Shown here piece by piece: positions 8,498 through 15,301 of a stretch of DNA of 64,000 nucleotides. A model generated the notes under the pieces. That model was not told the DNA's origin. It did no database searches and saw nothing but the letters and a program-made list of their open reading frames with translations. Position 1 is the first letter of the stretch. Every line of letters starts with the position of its first letter. The stretch is from Vulcanimicrobiota bacterium (GTDB lineage: Bacteria; Vulcanimicrobiota; Vulcanimicrobiia; Vulcanimicrobiales; Vulcanimicrobiaceae). Location of the stretch: positions 124,001 through 188,000 of the forward strand of contig DAIDGX010000019.1 in NCBI GenBank assembly GCA_027452165.1, given 5' to 3'. The position numbers were made by a program, and so were the translations under genes.

Positions 8498-8713
8498 TTA
8501 GGCGGCCGAATCGCCCTTGGAATCGCCGCTCGACCCGCCACGCGAATCCGTGACGTAGAAGCCGGAGCCCTTGAAAACAACGGGCGCCGGGTTGAAGACG
8601 CGGCTCATCGCGCCACCGCATTTTTCGCACGGCGCGTCGTGGGTGTCGTTGAATCCGTGGCGCACTTCGGCGACGTGGCCGCACGAAGCGCAGCGATAAT
8701 CATAGAGCGGCAT
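8498..8713 (-). CDS. FmdB-family zinc-ribbon protein
   Basis: A 71-residue protein with two CxxC knuckles: YRCASCGHVAEV (C8, C11) and CEKCGG (C29, C32), then a short Ser/Gly-rich tail. MPLYDYRC at the start is the signature of the FmdB/CxxC_CxxC_SSSS regulatory-protein family. The biochemical role of this family is not established; it is often called a putative transcriptional regulator. The ATG lies eight bases after a good -10, so the mRNA is probably leaderless. It is followed by a small membrane-protein gene one base away. Confidence 0.9.
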   Translation of the reverse strand: MPLYDYRCASCGHVAEVRHGFNDTHDAPCEKCGGAMSRVFNPAPVVFKGSGFYVTDSRGGSSGDSKGDSAA

Positions 8714-8721
8714 ACGAGGAA

Positions 8722-8750
8722 GTTATACCAGGCCTAGCAGTCTCGGTCAA
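8722..8750 (-). promoter_or_regulatory. Promoter of fmdB
   Basis: On the minus strand: -35 TTGACC (8745-8750), 17-base spacer, extended -10 TGGTATAAC (hexamer at 8722-8727). The fmdB ATG begins eight bases beyond the -10, predicting a leaderless or nearly leaderless transcript. Confidence 0.75.
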
Positions 8751-8761
8751 TGACTGCTAGG
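8733..8761. repeat. 10-bp inverted repeat around the fmdB -35 box
   Basis: CCTAGCAGTC (8733-8742) and GACTGCTAGG (8752-8761) form a perfect 10-bp inverted repeat with a 9-base centre that contains most of the -35 hexamer. It could be an operator for fmdB, or a terminator hairpin for the SRPBCC gene whose stop is four bases away. There is no T-run after it in the minus direction, which favours the operator reading. Confidence 0.6.
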
Positions 8762-8764
8762 AGA

Positions 8765-9286
8765 TTAGAAGTCGGCTAGGACGGCATCGTCGCTCCGGTA
8801 CTCCACGAGCCCCTTGAAGTGGGTGAGCGCATCGTCGAGTACGCGCTCGAGCCTACGCCCGTGGCGCCACTGGTCGAGCGCCGCCCCCAGACGACCGCCG
8901 TAGGCGGGATAGGTGAAGCGCACGTGGAGCTTCGCGCGCGAGGTCTTCTGTTCGAGGCGAAAATCGATGCGCCGCCGCACCGAATACGCGCCCACGAGCG
9001 AGAGGTGATAGTTTGTGATGAACTGATCGACCTCGTAGAGCTGTTCCTCGTCGCCAGGCAGCGTGGAGCGCACGATCACTTCGCTCCCCGCGCGCAGGGG
9101 CAGCGCGGGATCGACGGCCCGGGCGCTCCGCAGAAACGACAGCCACACCGGCCATTTCTCGATGGCGCAAAGCAGGGCAAAGGCAGTGTCAACCGGGGAC
9201 TCGATATCCAGGCTCGCGCTGAACGACCGGAGCCCCGGGTGGGCATGGGCATCGGTCACAATTGCCATGGGGGCACGATTCGACAC
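8765..9286 (-). CDS. SRPBCC/polyketide-cyclase-like START-fold protein
   Basis: 173 residues. From residue 20 the sequence (SASLDIESPVDTAFALLCAIEKWPVWLSFLRSA) is typical of the SRPBCC helix-grip fold: a beta strand, I.sPve.vf..l.di..Wp.w, then strands and a long C-terminal helix. These proteins bind hydrophobic ligands; the ligand here is unknown. The start is a GTG at 9286 whose ribosome site (AGGGATAGG) is the 3' arm of a strong hairpin; an internal ATG at 9268 is the alternative. Confidence 0.75.
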   Translation of the reverse strand: MSNRAPMAIVTDAHAHPGLRSFSASLDIESPVDTAFALLCAIEKWPVWLSFLRSARAVDPALPLRAGSEVIVRSTLPGDEEQLYEVDQFITNYHLSLVGAYSVRRRIDFRLEQKTSRAKLHVRFTYPAYGGRLGAALDQWRHGRRLERVLDDALTHFKGLVEYRSDDAVLADF

Positions 9287-9330
9287 CCTATCCCTAGTGC
9301 CTGCTTTTGTCGCAGGCCCAAGGGATAGGG
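9286..9330 (-). promoter_or_regulatory. Long hairpin between the M20 gene and the SRPBCC start
   Basis: Outer arms CCCTATCCCT/AGGGATAGGG (9286-9295 and 9321-9330) and inner arms GCCTGC/GCAGGC (9299-9304 and 9312-9317) form a 16-bp stem interrupted by one 3x3 internal loop. On the minus strand it begins just after the M20 stop and ends on the SRPBCC GTG, burying that gene's likely ribosome site. It lacks a T-run. It could be an attenuator, a translational control element or a Rho-type stop. Confidence 0.6.
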
Positions 9331-9331
9331 G

Positions 9332-10516
9332 TCAAGGGATCGTTTGCAGCGCGCCGGAGCCGCCCGCAACGGCGAACGCCACGAGCGTGCGCACCCCGAC
9401 CGGTAACGCGGCTTCGTCGATGCGAAACTCGGCGCTGTGCCCCGGGTGAATCGCCCCGGCAGCTTCGCTGCGCACGCCGAGGCGCACGTGAACGCCCGGC
9501 ACGGCCCGCGCGAAATAGGCGAAATCCTCGGCGCCCATGGTGGGCGCAAGCCGATGGACGCGGATCTCGGGCGCATGCGCCGCGATGTAACGCGCAAGGC
9601 TCTCCGCGAGCGGCACGTCGTTAACCACCGGCGGATACCCGCGCACGATCCGGATCTCGGCCTGGACGTTATACGCTGCAGCGACGTTCTCGACGATGCG
9701 ATGCACGCGCGCAGCCAGACCCTCGCGCACCTCGGGATCGTGCGCACGCAGCGTTCCGCTCATCTGCACTTCGTCGGCGATAACGTTGTTGCGGTATCCG
9801 CCGGCGATCGTGCCGATCGTCACCACTACGCTTTTGAGCGGATCGGTCTCGCGTGCGGCGATATTCTGTAATGCGAGCACGATCGCACTCGCCGCCGGGA
9901 TCGTATCGACCGCTGTGTGCGGATAGGCGCCATGACCGCCCTTTCCGCGAACGGTGATGTAGAGTTCATCCGCCGAGGCGTTCACGGGACCGGGGGTGAT
10001 GCTGATCTCACCCGGACCGATGCGCGGATCGACGTGGAGCATCGCCGCCATCTCGACGCGCGGGTCGTCGAGCGCGCCCTCCGCGATCATCGGTTCGGCA
10101 CCACCCGGACCCTCTTCCGCAGGCTGAAACAGCAACACGACGCTCCCGTGCAGTTGCTCGCGCATTCCCTGCAACACGCGCGCCGCCCCGAGCAGCATCG
10201 CCGTATGCGCGTCATGGCCGCACGCATGCATCTTCCCCGCGATCTCCGAGGCGTAGGGTAATCCCGTGCGCTCGGTGAGCGGCAGCGCGTCCATATCGGC
10301 CCGCAGCGCCACGACGTGTCCCTCACGCGCTCCGCGGATAACCCCGACGATGCCGGTCTTGGCAACGCGCCGATGTTCGATGTCGAGCATGTCGAGCTCA
10401 CGCTCCACGAGCGCTGCGGTTTCGTATTCTTCGAAACCGAGCTCCGGGTGGCGGTGGATCGTGCGCCGCAGTTCGACGACGCGCTCAATCAGCGGCTGCG
10501 CAGGCTCTTCGATCAT
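9332..10516 (-). CDS. M20-family amidohydrolase (hippurate hydrolase/IAA-amino-acid hydrolase type)
   Basis: 394-residue zinc-dependent amidohydrolase. Metal-site motifs of subfamily M20D are present: RADMDALPL (about residue 74), MHACGHDAHTAMLLGAA (about 98), FQPAEEGPGGAEPM (about 130) and the late MGAEDFAYF. The family cleaves N-acyl amino acids such as hippurate or auxin conjugates, or acetyl-diaminopimelate; the exact substrate cannot be read here. The ATG at 10516 (MIEEP) is chosen because the longer frame adds 32 Arg-rich residues that are not family-like. It is divergent from the unknown gene at 10578. A strong hairpin follows the stop. Confidence 0.92.
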   Translation of the reverse strand: MIEEPAQPLIERVVELRRTIHRHPELGFEEYETAALVERELDMLDIEHRRVAKTGIVGVIRGAREGHVVALRADMDALPLTERTGLPYASEIAGKMHACGHDAHTAMLLGAARVLQGMREQLHGSVVLLFQPAEEGPGGAEPMIAEGALDDPRVEMAAMLHVDPRIGPGEISITPGPVNASADELYITVRGKGGHGAYPHTAVDTIPAASAIVLALQNIAARETDPLKSVVVTIGTIAGGYRNNVIADEVQMSGTLRAHDPEVREGLAARVHRIVENVAAAYNVQAEIRIVRGYPPVVNDVPLAESLARYIAAHAPEIRVHRLAPTMGAEDFAYFARAVPGVHVRLGVRSEAAGAIHPGHSAEFRIDEAALPVGVRTLVAFAVAGGSGALQTIP

Positions 10517-10577
10517 CGAAATCGATCTGCGTCGGCAGTACCGCGCATCCCTGCGCGCGAATCGCGCTGCCAAGAAG

Positions 10578-11324
10578 ATGATCGGAGCCGATATCGCCCT
10601 TGCGGTCCTCATGAACCGGGCCGCCGACGCCTACACGACGGCGCCGCCCCCGTACATGACCTACATCGAGCATACGCATGTCGTCGGCGCAAACCGCACC
10701 GAAGATATCGATCGGTCGGTCGCCGTGCGCGTCGCCGACGACTACGCGGTCATGCACGATCTGCCGCACGGCGCCGTACGTATGGGCCCCGCCTTCCCGG
10801 TAATCCCGCTCTTCGATCCGTTCTCAAGCTTTTCGTTTAGCTATTTTGCAAATCTCAAGCGCGTCGATATCACCTTTAGCCCCGGCGACCCATTTCGCGT
10901 AATCGTGCCGGCACCCGATCCCACCGTTGATGCCGTCGTTGCATATTTCAGCGAGTGGGCTCCGCGCTACGCACCCGACTCCACGAGCGAGGCCGTGCAT
11001 CTGCTGATCGATCCAACGGCGCGCAGTGCGAACAGTTTCTACCCAGCTGAAGTTGTCGAGGACCCGCAGACGCAACTACCCAAACGTGTCGTGTTACGGC
11101 TTGCGGGAAGCGACGAGACGATCGCTCTCGACTACGGCATCGTGCAAGGCCACTGGCTCATCACGGATGGCAGCTTCTCCAGTACGCAGCACGTGATGGG
11201 TCTTTCGTTCAAGGTTGACGCTGAGGTAACGTTTAGCGACTTCACCTTCCCGGCAACGCCGCCCGATCCGCGCCTTGCCGGCACGCCGCGGCCGTCGCCG
11301 TCGCCGTCGCCTGCAAAATCATGA
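10578..11324 (+). CDS. Hypothetical protein, co-translated with SemiSWEET
   Basis: 248 residues from the ATG at 10578, preceded by AAGAAG. I do not recognise the family. It is rich in alternating hydrophobic/charged strands (for example RVDITFSPGDPFRVIV and LITDGSFSSTQHVMGLSFKVDAEVTFSDFTF) and ends in a Pro/Ser-rich tail, suggesting a beta-sheet domain of the kind found in lipoprotein-carrier-like proteins. No signal peptide is evident from this start. Its stop overlaps the SemiSWEET start (ATGA), implying translational coupling. Confidence 0.7.
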   Translation: MIGADIALAVLMNRAADAYTTAPPPYMTYIEHTHVVGANRTEDIDRSVAVRVADDYAVMHDLPHGAVRMGPAFPVIPLFDPFSSFSFSYFANLKRVDITFSPGDPFRVIVPAPDPTVDAVVAYFSEWAPRYAPDSTSEAVHLLIDPTARSANSFYPAEVVEDPQTQLPKRVVLRLAGSDETIALDYGIVQGHWLITDGSFSSTQHVMGLSFKVDAEVTFSDFTFPATPPDPRLAGTPRPSPSPSPAKS

Positions 11325-11593
11325 TCGACACACCAGCGATCGAAACCATCGGCCTGCTCGCGGGCACGCTTACCACCATCTCGTTCATGCCGCAACTCGT
11401 GCGCATCTGGAAGCGGCGCTCGGCCGCGGATATCTCGTACCTGGCTCTCGGCAGCTTCATCGCCGGCATCGCGCTGTGGCTCTGGTACGGGATGCTGATT
11501 CATTCCATCTCGGTCATCCTCGCAAACGGCCTTTCGCTTCTCTTGAACATCTCGATCCTCGCCCTAAAGATCGCCCATCACGAACGCGCCTGA
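11321..11593 (+). CDS. SemiSWEET-type sugar transporter
   Basis: A 90-residue protein with three predicted transmembrane helices (about 8-25, 38-58, 63-83). The first helix ends in SFMPQLVRIWKRRSAADIS, the PQ-loop signature of SemiSWEETs, which work as dimers to move small sugars through the inner membrane by facilitated diffusion. Its length is exactly that of the family. It overlaps the upstream unknown gene by ATGA and is followed by a bidirectional terminator. Substrate unknown. Confidence 0.88.
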   Translation: MIDTPAIETIGLLAGTLTTISFMPQLVRIWKRRSAADISYLALGSFIAGIALWLWYGMLIHSISVILANGLSLLLNISILALKIAHHERA

Positions 11594-11670
11594 AACAACC
11601 GCTTCGTTCGCGTGCGCTCACTGCGCTGATGAGCGTACCGTGGGTTCGAGCAACAGCACCGCGAGAAACA

Positions 11671-11700
11671 CGCAAAGCCCGGCAGATGCCGGGCTTTGCG
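11671..11700. terminator. Bidirectional hairpin terminator
   Basis: A perfect inverted repeat with 14-base arms (CGCAAAGCCCGGCA and its complement) around GA. It contains the A-run/T-run expected for intrinsic termination in both directions and sits between SemiSWEET (+) and the end of tRNA-Ser (-). Confidence 0.85.
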
Positions 11701-11706
11701 TGTTCA

Positions 11707-11797
11707 TGGCGGAGAGGGTGAGATTCGAACTCACGGTACCCTCATCAGGTACGCCCGCTTTCGAGGCGGGTGCCTTCAACCACTCGACCACCTCTCC
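11707..11797 (-). tRNA. tRNA-Ser (CGA)
   Basis: A 91-base class II tRNA: acceptor GGAGAGG/CCTCTCC, anticodon loop CTCGAAA (CGA), long variable arm GTACC-TGATGA-GGGTAC, T-loop GTTCGAATC, discriminator G, encoded CCA. Confidence 0.95.
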
Positions 11798-11820
11798 GTG
11801 ATCTTCGCGAGCGGACGTAA

Positions 11821-12306
11821 CTACCGCACGTCGCGCTCAATCCCTTCTGGCTGCGCCGCCTGCCGCTTTTGTCGAAAGAAGCGCTGGAGCTGCGCGGCCG
11901 TTTCGTCCTCAAGGACGCCAGCAGTAATCTCGAGACGATGGTTCGTCTTTGGCGAGCGCAAGATGTCGAATGCGCCGCCGTCCGCGCCGCCTTTGGGATC
12001 GCGCGCTCCGTACACCACGCGTTTGATCCGCGCGGCGATCATCGCTCCCGCACACATGACGCATGGTTCCTTCGTCACGTAGATCGTGGCGTCGGAGAGC
12101 CGCCATACGCCCAGCCGCGCAGCCGCCTCGTGCAATAAGAGCATCTCGGCATGCGCCGTCGCATCGGGACGGGACTCTTTCTCGTTCTTCGCTTCGAGGA
12201 CGAGTTCGCCGCTTACGAGCACCGCCCCGATCGGAACGTCCCCGCGCGCCGCCGCCTGATCGGCAAGCTCCATCGCCCGCCGAAGATAGCGAACGTCGTC
12301 ACTCAT
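11821..12306 (-). CDS. tadA: tRNA(adenine34) deaminase
   Basis: 161 residues. TadA converts A34 of tRNA-Arg(ACG) to inosine. The zinc and catalytic residues are present: HAE at 52-54 (H52 ligand, E54 proton shuttle) and PCVMC at 81-85 (C82, C85). Further family traits are the N-terminal helix (YLRRAMELADQA), GAVLV, and the C-terminal helix with QLQRFFRQKR that contacts tRNA. The target tRNA-Arg(ACG) is encoded 0.6 kb away. Among tRNA genes, it is probably transcribed with them. Confidence 0.95.
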   Translation of the reverse strand: MSDDVRYLRRAMELADQAAARGDVPIGAVLVSGELVLEAKNEKESRPDATAHAEMLLLHEAAARLGVWRLSDATIYVTKEPCVMCAGAMIAARIKRVVYGARDPKGGADGGAFDILRSPKTNHRLEITAGVLEDETAAQLQRFFRQKRQAAQPEGIERDVR

Positions 12307-12362
12307 GCGTCAACTCCCACCTCGACAACGTTTCTTCTCCCGCACCACGCCCTAAAAAAAAT

Positions 12363-12436
<74 letters not shown>

Positions 12437-12448
12437 GCGTGGTGCCGG

Positions 12449-12676
12449 CTATTCGGGAGACGTGCCGGCGCTGGGAATATGTTTGAACAGATCGAGTTTG
12501 TGATCGACCAAACCGCGATAAAACTTACGCACGCAATCCGGATGACCGAAAAAGTACGTCCGCGCGTACGCGAGATCGTCGCCCGAGCTGTCGGGAACGA
12601 AGTGCGAGATCTCGATCTCTTCCATCTGGTTACGATCGACGGGATGCGGACAGAAATCGCACGGAATCGTGGACAT
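12449..12676 (-). CDS. Small CxxC-containing conserved-looking protein
   Basis: 75 residues from the ATG at 12676. It opens with STIPCDFCPHPVD (C6, C9), a knuckle-type metal or redox pair, with another Cys/His pair later (FFGHPDCVRKF), so a four-ligand zinc site is plausible. The rest is mixed charge. The reading frame continues upstream through the neighbouring tRNA-Met gene, which is not coding, so the short form is chosen. Family not recognised. It lies between two tRNA genes on the same strand. Confidence 0.65.
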   Translation of the reverse strand: MSTIPCDFCPHPVDRNQMEEIEISHFVPDSSGDDLAYARTYFFGHPDCVRKFYRGLVDHKLDLFKHIPSAGTSPE

Positions 12677-12701
12677 TAAAAACCTACCTTGGAAACGGGA
12701 A

Positions 12702-12721
12702 CGGCCGCCACCGGGCGGCCG
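12702..12721 (-). terminator. Hairpin terminator after tRNA-Met
   Basis: CGGCCGCC-ACCG-GGCGGCCG, an 8-bp GC-only stem with a 4-base loop just downstream of tRNA-Met (minus). The following bases (TTCCCGTTTCC) are moderately T-rich. Confidence 0.65.
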
Positions 12722-12735
12722 CTGCCCATCACGTC

Positions 12736-12807
12736 TGACTCGGGTAGGATTTGAACCTACGACCAAGGGCTTATGAGTCCCCTGCTCTACCACTGAGCTA
12801 CCGAGCC
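12736..12807 (-). tRNA. tRNA-Met (CAT), elongator
   Basis: A 72-base cloverleaf: acceptor GGCTCGG/CCGAGTC, anticodon loop CTCATAA (CAT), T-loop GTTCAAATCC, discriminator A, no encoded CCA. The paired first base (G1-C72) and the absence of the initiator's three stacked G:C pairs next to the loop argue against initiator tRNA; tRNA-Ile2 (lysidine-modified CAT) is less likely but cannot be excluded by eye. Confidence 0.88.
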
Positions 12808-12893
12808 ACGGCGACGAGACCGTTTTCGACACCTGACTCTACCAAAACCCGCCGCGCGGTGCAACCGTGGCACTCGCACGGCTCGGGCAAAAG

Positions 12894-12922
12894 CGAAAGC
12901 CCCGCACGAGGCGGGGCTTTCG
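12894..12922 (-). terminator. Terminator after tRNA-Arg(ACG)
   Basis: Arms CGAAAGCCCCGC and GCGGGGCTTTCG around ACGAG give a 12-bp stem beginning nine bases beyond the tRNA end. The A/T-rich outer part fits an intrinsic terminator that could work in either direction. Confidence 0.75.
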
Positions 12923-12930
12923 GCGCAATC

Positions 12931-13004
12931 TGCGGTCGGAGGGACTCGAACCCCCAACCTACAAGTTCGTAGCCTGTTGCTCTATCCAATTGAGCTACGA
13001 CCGC
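12931..13004 (-). tRNA. tRNA-Arg (ACG)
   Basis: A 74-base cloverleaf: acceptor GCGGTCG/CGACCGC, anticodon loop CTACGAA (ACG), T-loop GTTCGAGTCC, discriminator A, no encoded CCA. An A34 anticodon needs deamination by TadA, whose gene is nearby. Confidence 0.95.
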
Positions 13005-13135
13005 ATGATCTCCACGCGCGCCGCGCGGTCGCACACCTTGTGCTCGAATGTCGTCATCGCACACGCGATCACGCCAGACCGACACCGTAGATACGCGGTG
13101 GTTTTTGCTTTCCCTTCTTCACCCAAGGGCGAAGC

Positions 13136-13228
13136 TGGCGGAGAGAGAGGGATTCGAACCCTCGATACGACTTTACATCGTATAACGGTTTAGCAAACCG
13201 CCGCCTTCAGCCGCTCGGCCATCTCTCC
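13136..13228 (-). tRNA. tRNA-Ser (GCT)
   Basis: A 93-base class II tRNA: acceptor GGAGAGA/TCTCTCC, anticodon loop TTGCTAA (GCT), variable arm ATACGA-TGTAAAG-TCGTAT, T-loop GTTCGAATCC, discriminator G, encoded CCA. Confidence 0.95.
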
Positions 13229-13301
13229 GCGACCTCGCCCCGTCCGTTCTCCCCGGGCACGTGCCGTGCCTGCGCGATAAATGTCGCTCGCACGGGCGCT
13301 G

Positions 13302-13856
13302 CTACGCCGTCGGCGCCGTAGGCCCCGTCATCGGTGGCTCGTCAACGAAGACCGCCTGCTCTTTGGGCGCCGCAGGTGGCGTCGTAGCGCGGAAATGCGC
13401 CAAGATGGCATCGACGCCGAGGACCCGTCCGGTCGGCAGCGCCACGTTCAAAAACGAGAGTACGAACGCCGCGGAATCGAGGCTCGACCACATGCTCAGA
13501 TGTTCCAAGCCACCCCTCGCGCTTAAATAGTTCAGCGACAGCAGCATACCGAGCAATCCGCCCGCGCGCGTAAACGCGCCAAGGAGCAACAACGTACCCG
13601 TGGTTACCTCACCGATACGAACGAGTTCGGCGAAGAGCACCGCGTGCGGCAACACCGCGAAGGTCAGAAAATGCTGATACCATCCACTCGTGTGCACGAT
13701 CGCATTGTTGACGAAATCCATCATGACGCCGGTCGGCGGCATGAAATCCTGACCGTGGGTGAATTTCGGGATGCCGTGCATCAACCAAAACGCACCGGCG
13801 TAGATGCGAAACACGGCGAGCCAGGATGCATAGACGCTGTTTGAGGGGAGTTTCAC
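13302..13856 (-). CDS. DoxX-family membrane protein
   Basis: 184 residues with four predicted transmembrane helices (about 10-27, 60-80, 85-105, 120-145). The first helix and loop (LAVFRIYAGAFWLMHGIPKF) and the helix with RIGEVTTGTLLLLGAFTR match the DoxX/TQO-like family, whose members include the small subunit of thiosulfate:quinone oxidoreductase and many uncharacterised redox-related membrane proteins. The C-terminus (150-184) is Pro-rich and cytoplasmic. It is the last gene of the long operon, overlapping the upstream glycosyltransferase by ATGA. Confidence 0.85.
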   Translation of the reverse strand: MKLPSNSVYASWLAVFRIYAGAFWLMHGIPKFTHGQDFMPPTGVMMDFVNNAIVHTSGWYQHFLTFAVLPHAVLFAELVRIGEVTTGTLLLLGAFTRAGGLLGMLLSLNYLSARGGLEHLSMWSSLDSAAFVLSFLNVALPTGRVLGVDAILAHFRATTPPAAPKEQAVFVDEPPMTGPTAPTA

Positions 13857-14989
13857 GATGGAACCTCCGTTCGCGCCGAGGCGAGGCCGACGATCAGATG
13901 TGCGGCATCTCGGGCGGCGTTCGGGCGCCCGGAGCGCCGCGCTGCTTCAATCATTCGCGCGCGAAGGGCCGAATCCGTTAATACCTCGCTTAGCAGTGCA
14001 GGCACCCGTTCAAGCGACCGCGCCCGCACCGCGACGCCCCAATCCGCTAGGACGCGGACGTTGCGTTCTTCCTGACCGGGAAGCGGCTTGTAGAGCACCA
14101 TCGGCACCTGGGCCGCTAACGCCTCGGCCGTACTCAAACCGCCCGGCTTCGAGAGAAACGCATCCACCGCGTGCATGTAGTCATAGACGTTCTCCACAAA
14201 GCGCAACACGCGAACCGGGTAGCGTACGCTCTCCGCCGCCGCCAAAATGCGCCGCTCGATACGGGCATTGCGCCCCGCGATCACCGCGGCCGCAATCGGG
14301 GCGTCGAGCGCATCGAGCGCACGCAGCATCCGCTCGAGTGGGCCGATTCCCAGACCTCCACCCATCATCAGCGCGATGAGGCGGTCCTGCGGTAAGCCGA
14401 GCCGTTCGCGCAAAGCTTCACGCGGCTCGCCCGACGGGGCGAAATGCGGATTGACCGGGATACCGCTCACCTGAATGCGCTCTGGGCGCACGCCACGCGC
14501 GATCATGATCTCACGCATCGCATCCGTTGCCACGCAATAGCCGTCGATGTTCTCGTGAATCCAGAAGGCGTGTACCGCGAAATCCGTCACGATGCCGACG
14601 ACCGGCGGCGCGTCATCGTACATCCGCTTGTATTCGGCCATCGCTCCGCTCGGGAACGCATGGGTGCACACCACGACGTCGGGACGCTCGCGTTCGAGCA
14701 GTGGACGCAAATTTTGCGCGGTGAATTGGTGGGCCCACGTGCGGAACGGGCCAACCTCGGTCGCCCGTTCCGCACGGTCGTAAATGTAGCGATACATCTG
14801 CGGGATGGTCTTCACCATCTGCAGGTAGCCGTCTGAGACGACCCGCGACATCATCTTCGCAGCGTACTTATACGAATCGACGACCTGCGTTCGCACGTCG
14901 GCGTCGATCTCGCGCAGCGCAACGCAAACGGCGTTCGCGGCGCTCAAATGTCCCGCGCCGACGCTCGCCGACAGGAAGAGAACGCGGAT
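13853..14989 (-). CDS. UgtP/MGDG-synthase-type glycosyltransferase (GT28), non-canonical start
   Basis: A diacylglycerol glycosyltransferase-like protein of 378 residues. The conserved N-terminus LFLSASVGAGHLSAANA (GAGH is the acceptor/lipid-binding loop of MGDG synthase and UgtP) lies upstream of the first usual start, a TTG at 14947. The only reasonable start is the ATC at 14989, which overlaps the stop of the DUF1292 gene as TAATC, the position where TAATG would be expected. GGGGGAGAGG upstream is an excellent ribosome site. The C-terminal donor domain has MMGGGLGIGPLERM, FLSKPGGLSTAEALA and PLPGQEERN, which are all family hallmarks. It probably adds sugars to diacylglycerol on the membrane. 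If the ATC is a sequencing error for ATG, the protein is unchanged. Confidence 0.85.
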   Translation of the reverse strand: MRVLFLSASVGAGHLSAANAVCVALREIDADVRTQVVDSYKYAAKMMSRVVSDGYLQMVKTIPQMYRYIYDRAERATEVGPFRTWAHQFTAQNLRPLLERERPDVVVCTHAFPSGAMAEYKRMYDDAPPVVGIVTDFAVHAFWIHENIDGYCVATDAMREIMIARGVRPERIQVSGIPVNPHFAPSGEPREALRERLGLPQDRLIALMMGGGLGIGPLERMLRALDALDAPIAAAVIAGRNARIERRILAAAESVRYPVRVLRFVENVYDYMHAVDAFLSKPGGLSTAEALAAQVPMVLYKPLPGQEERNVRVLADWGVAVRARSLERVPALLSEVLTDSALRARMIEAARRSGRPNAARDAAHLIVGLASARTEVPS

Positions 14990-15291
14990 TAAGCCTCTCC
15001 CCCGTCCTCGTCGCCCGCCTCTTCGGCAAACACGAGAAACTCATCGAGGATCTCCTGCGCAAGCTCGTCGTCTTCGAGCAGGTTCCCCTCGAGATCGGTG
15101 ACGATAAATTCGCTCTCGGCTTCTTCGTCCTGTGGCTCGTGCATGAGCACCGCATACGAACTGCCGTCGTCGGGATCTTCGAGGATGCCGACCACCTCGA
15201 ACGGCAGTTCTCCGCCGTCTTTCGTTTCGATGTAGAGGGTCTCGCTCAGCTCGAGCGGGCCACTCTTCGTTTCGCCGTTGTCGGTCGTCAT
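14989..15291 (-). CDS. DUF1292 (YrzB-type) protein
   Basis: 100 acidic residues with the DUF1292 pattern: FEVVGILEDPDDGSSYAVLMHEP, then an E-rich stretch, FIVTDLEGNLL and a Glu-rich C-terminus. Family function is unknown. In Firmicutes it lies with ruvX and often mltG (yrrK-yrzB-yrrL), exactly as here. The stop TAA overlaps the inferred ATC start of the next gene. The gap to mltG is ten bases. Confidence 0.85.
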   Translation of the reverse strand: MTTDNGETKSGPLELSETLYIETKDGGELPFEVVGILEDPDDGSSYAVLMHEPQDEEAESEFIVTDLEGNLLEDDELAQEILDEFLVFAEEAGDEDGGEA

Positions 15292-15301
15292 GGGTGCTCC
15301 T

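Noticed and set aside
12736-12807. Initiator tRNA-fMet
   Set aside because: The first acceptor pair is G-C, not the C1xA72 mismatch, and the initiator G:C anticodon stem is absent.
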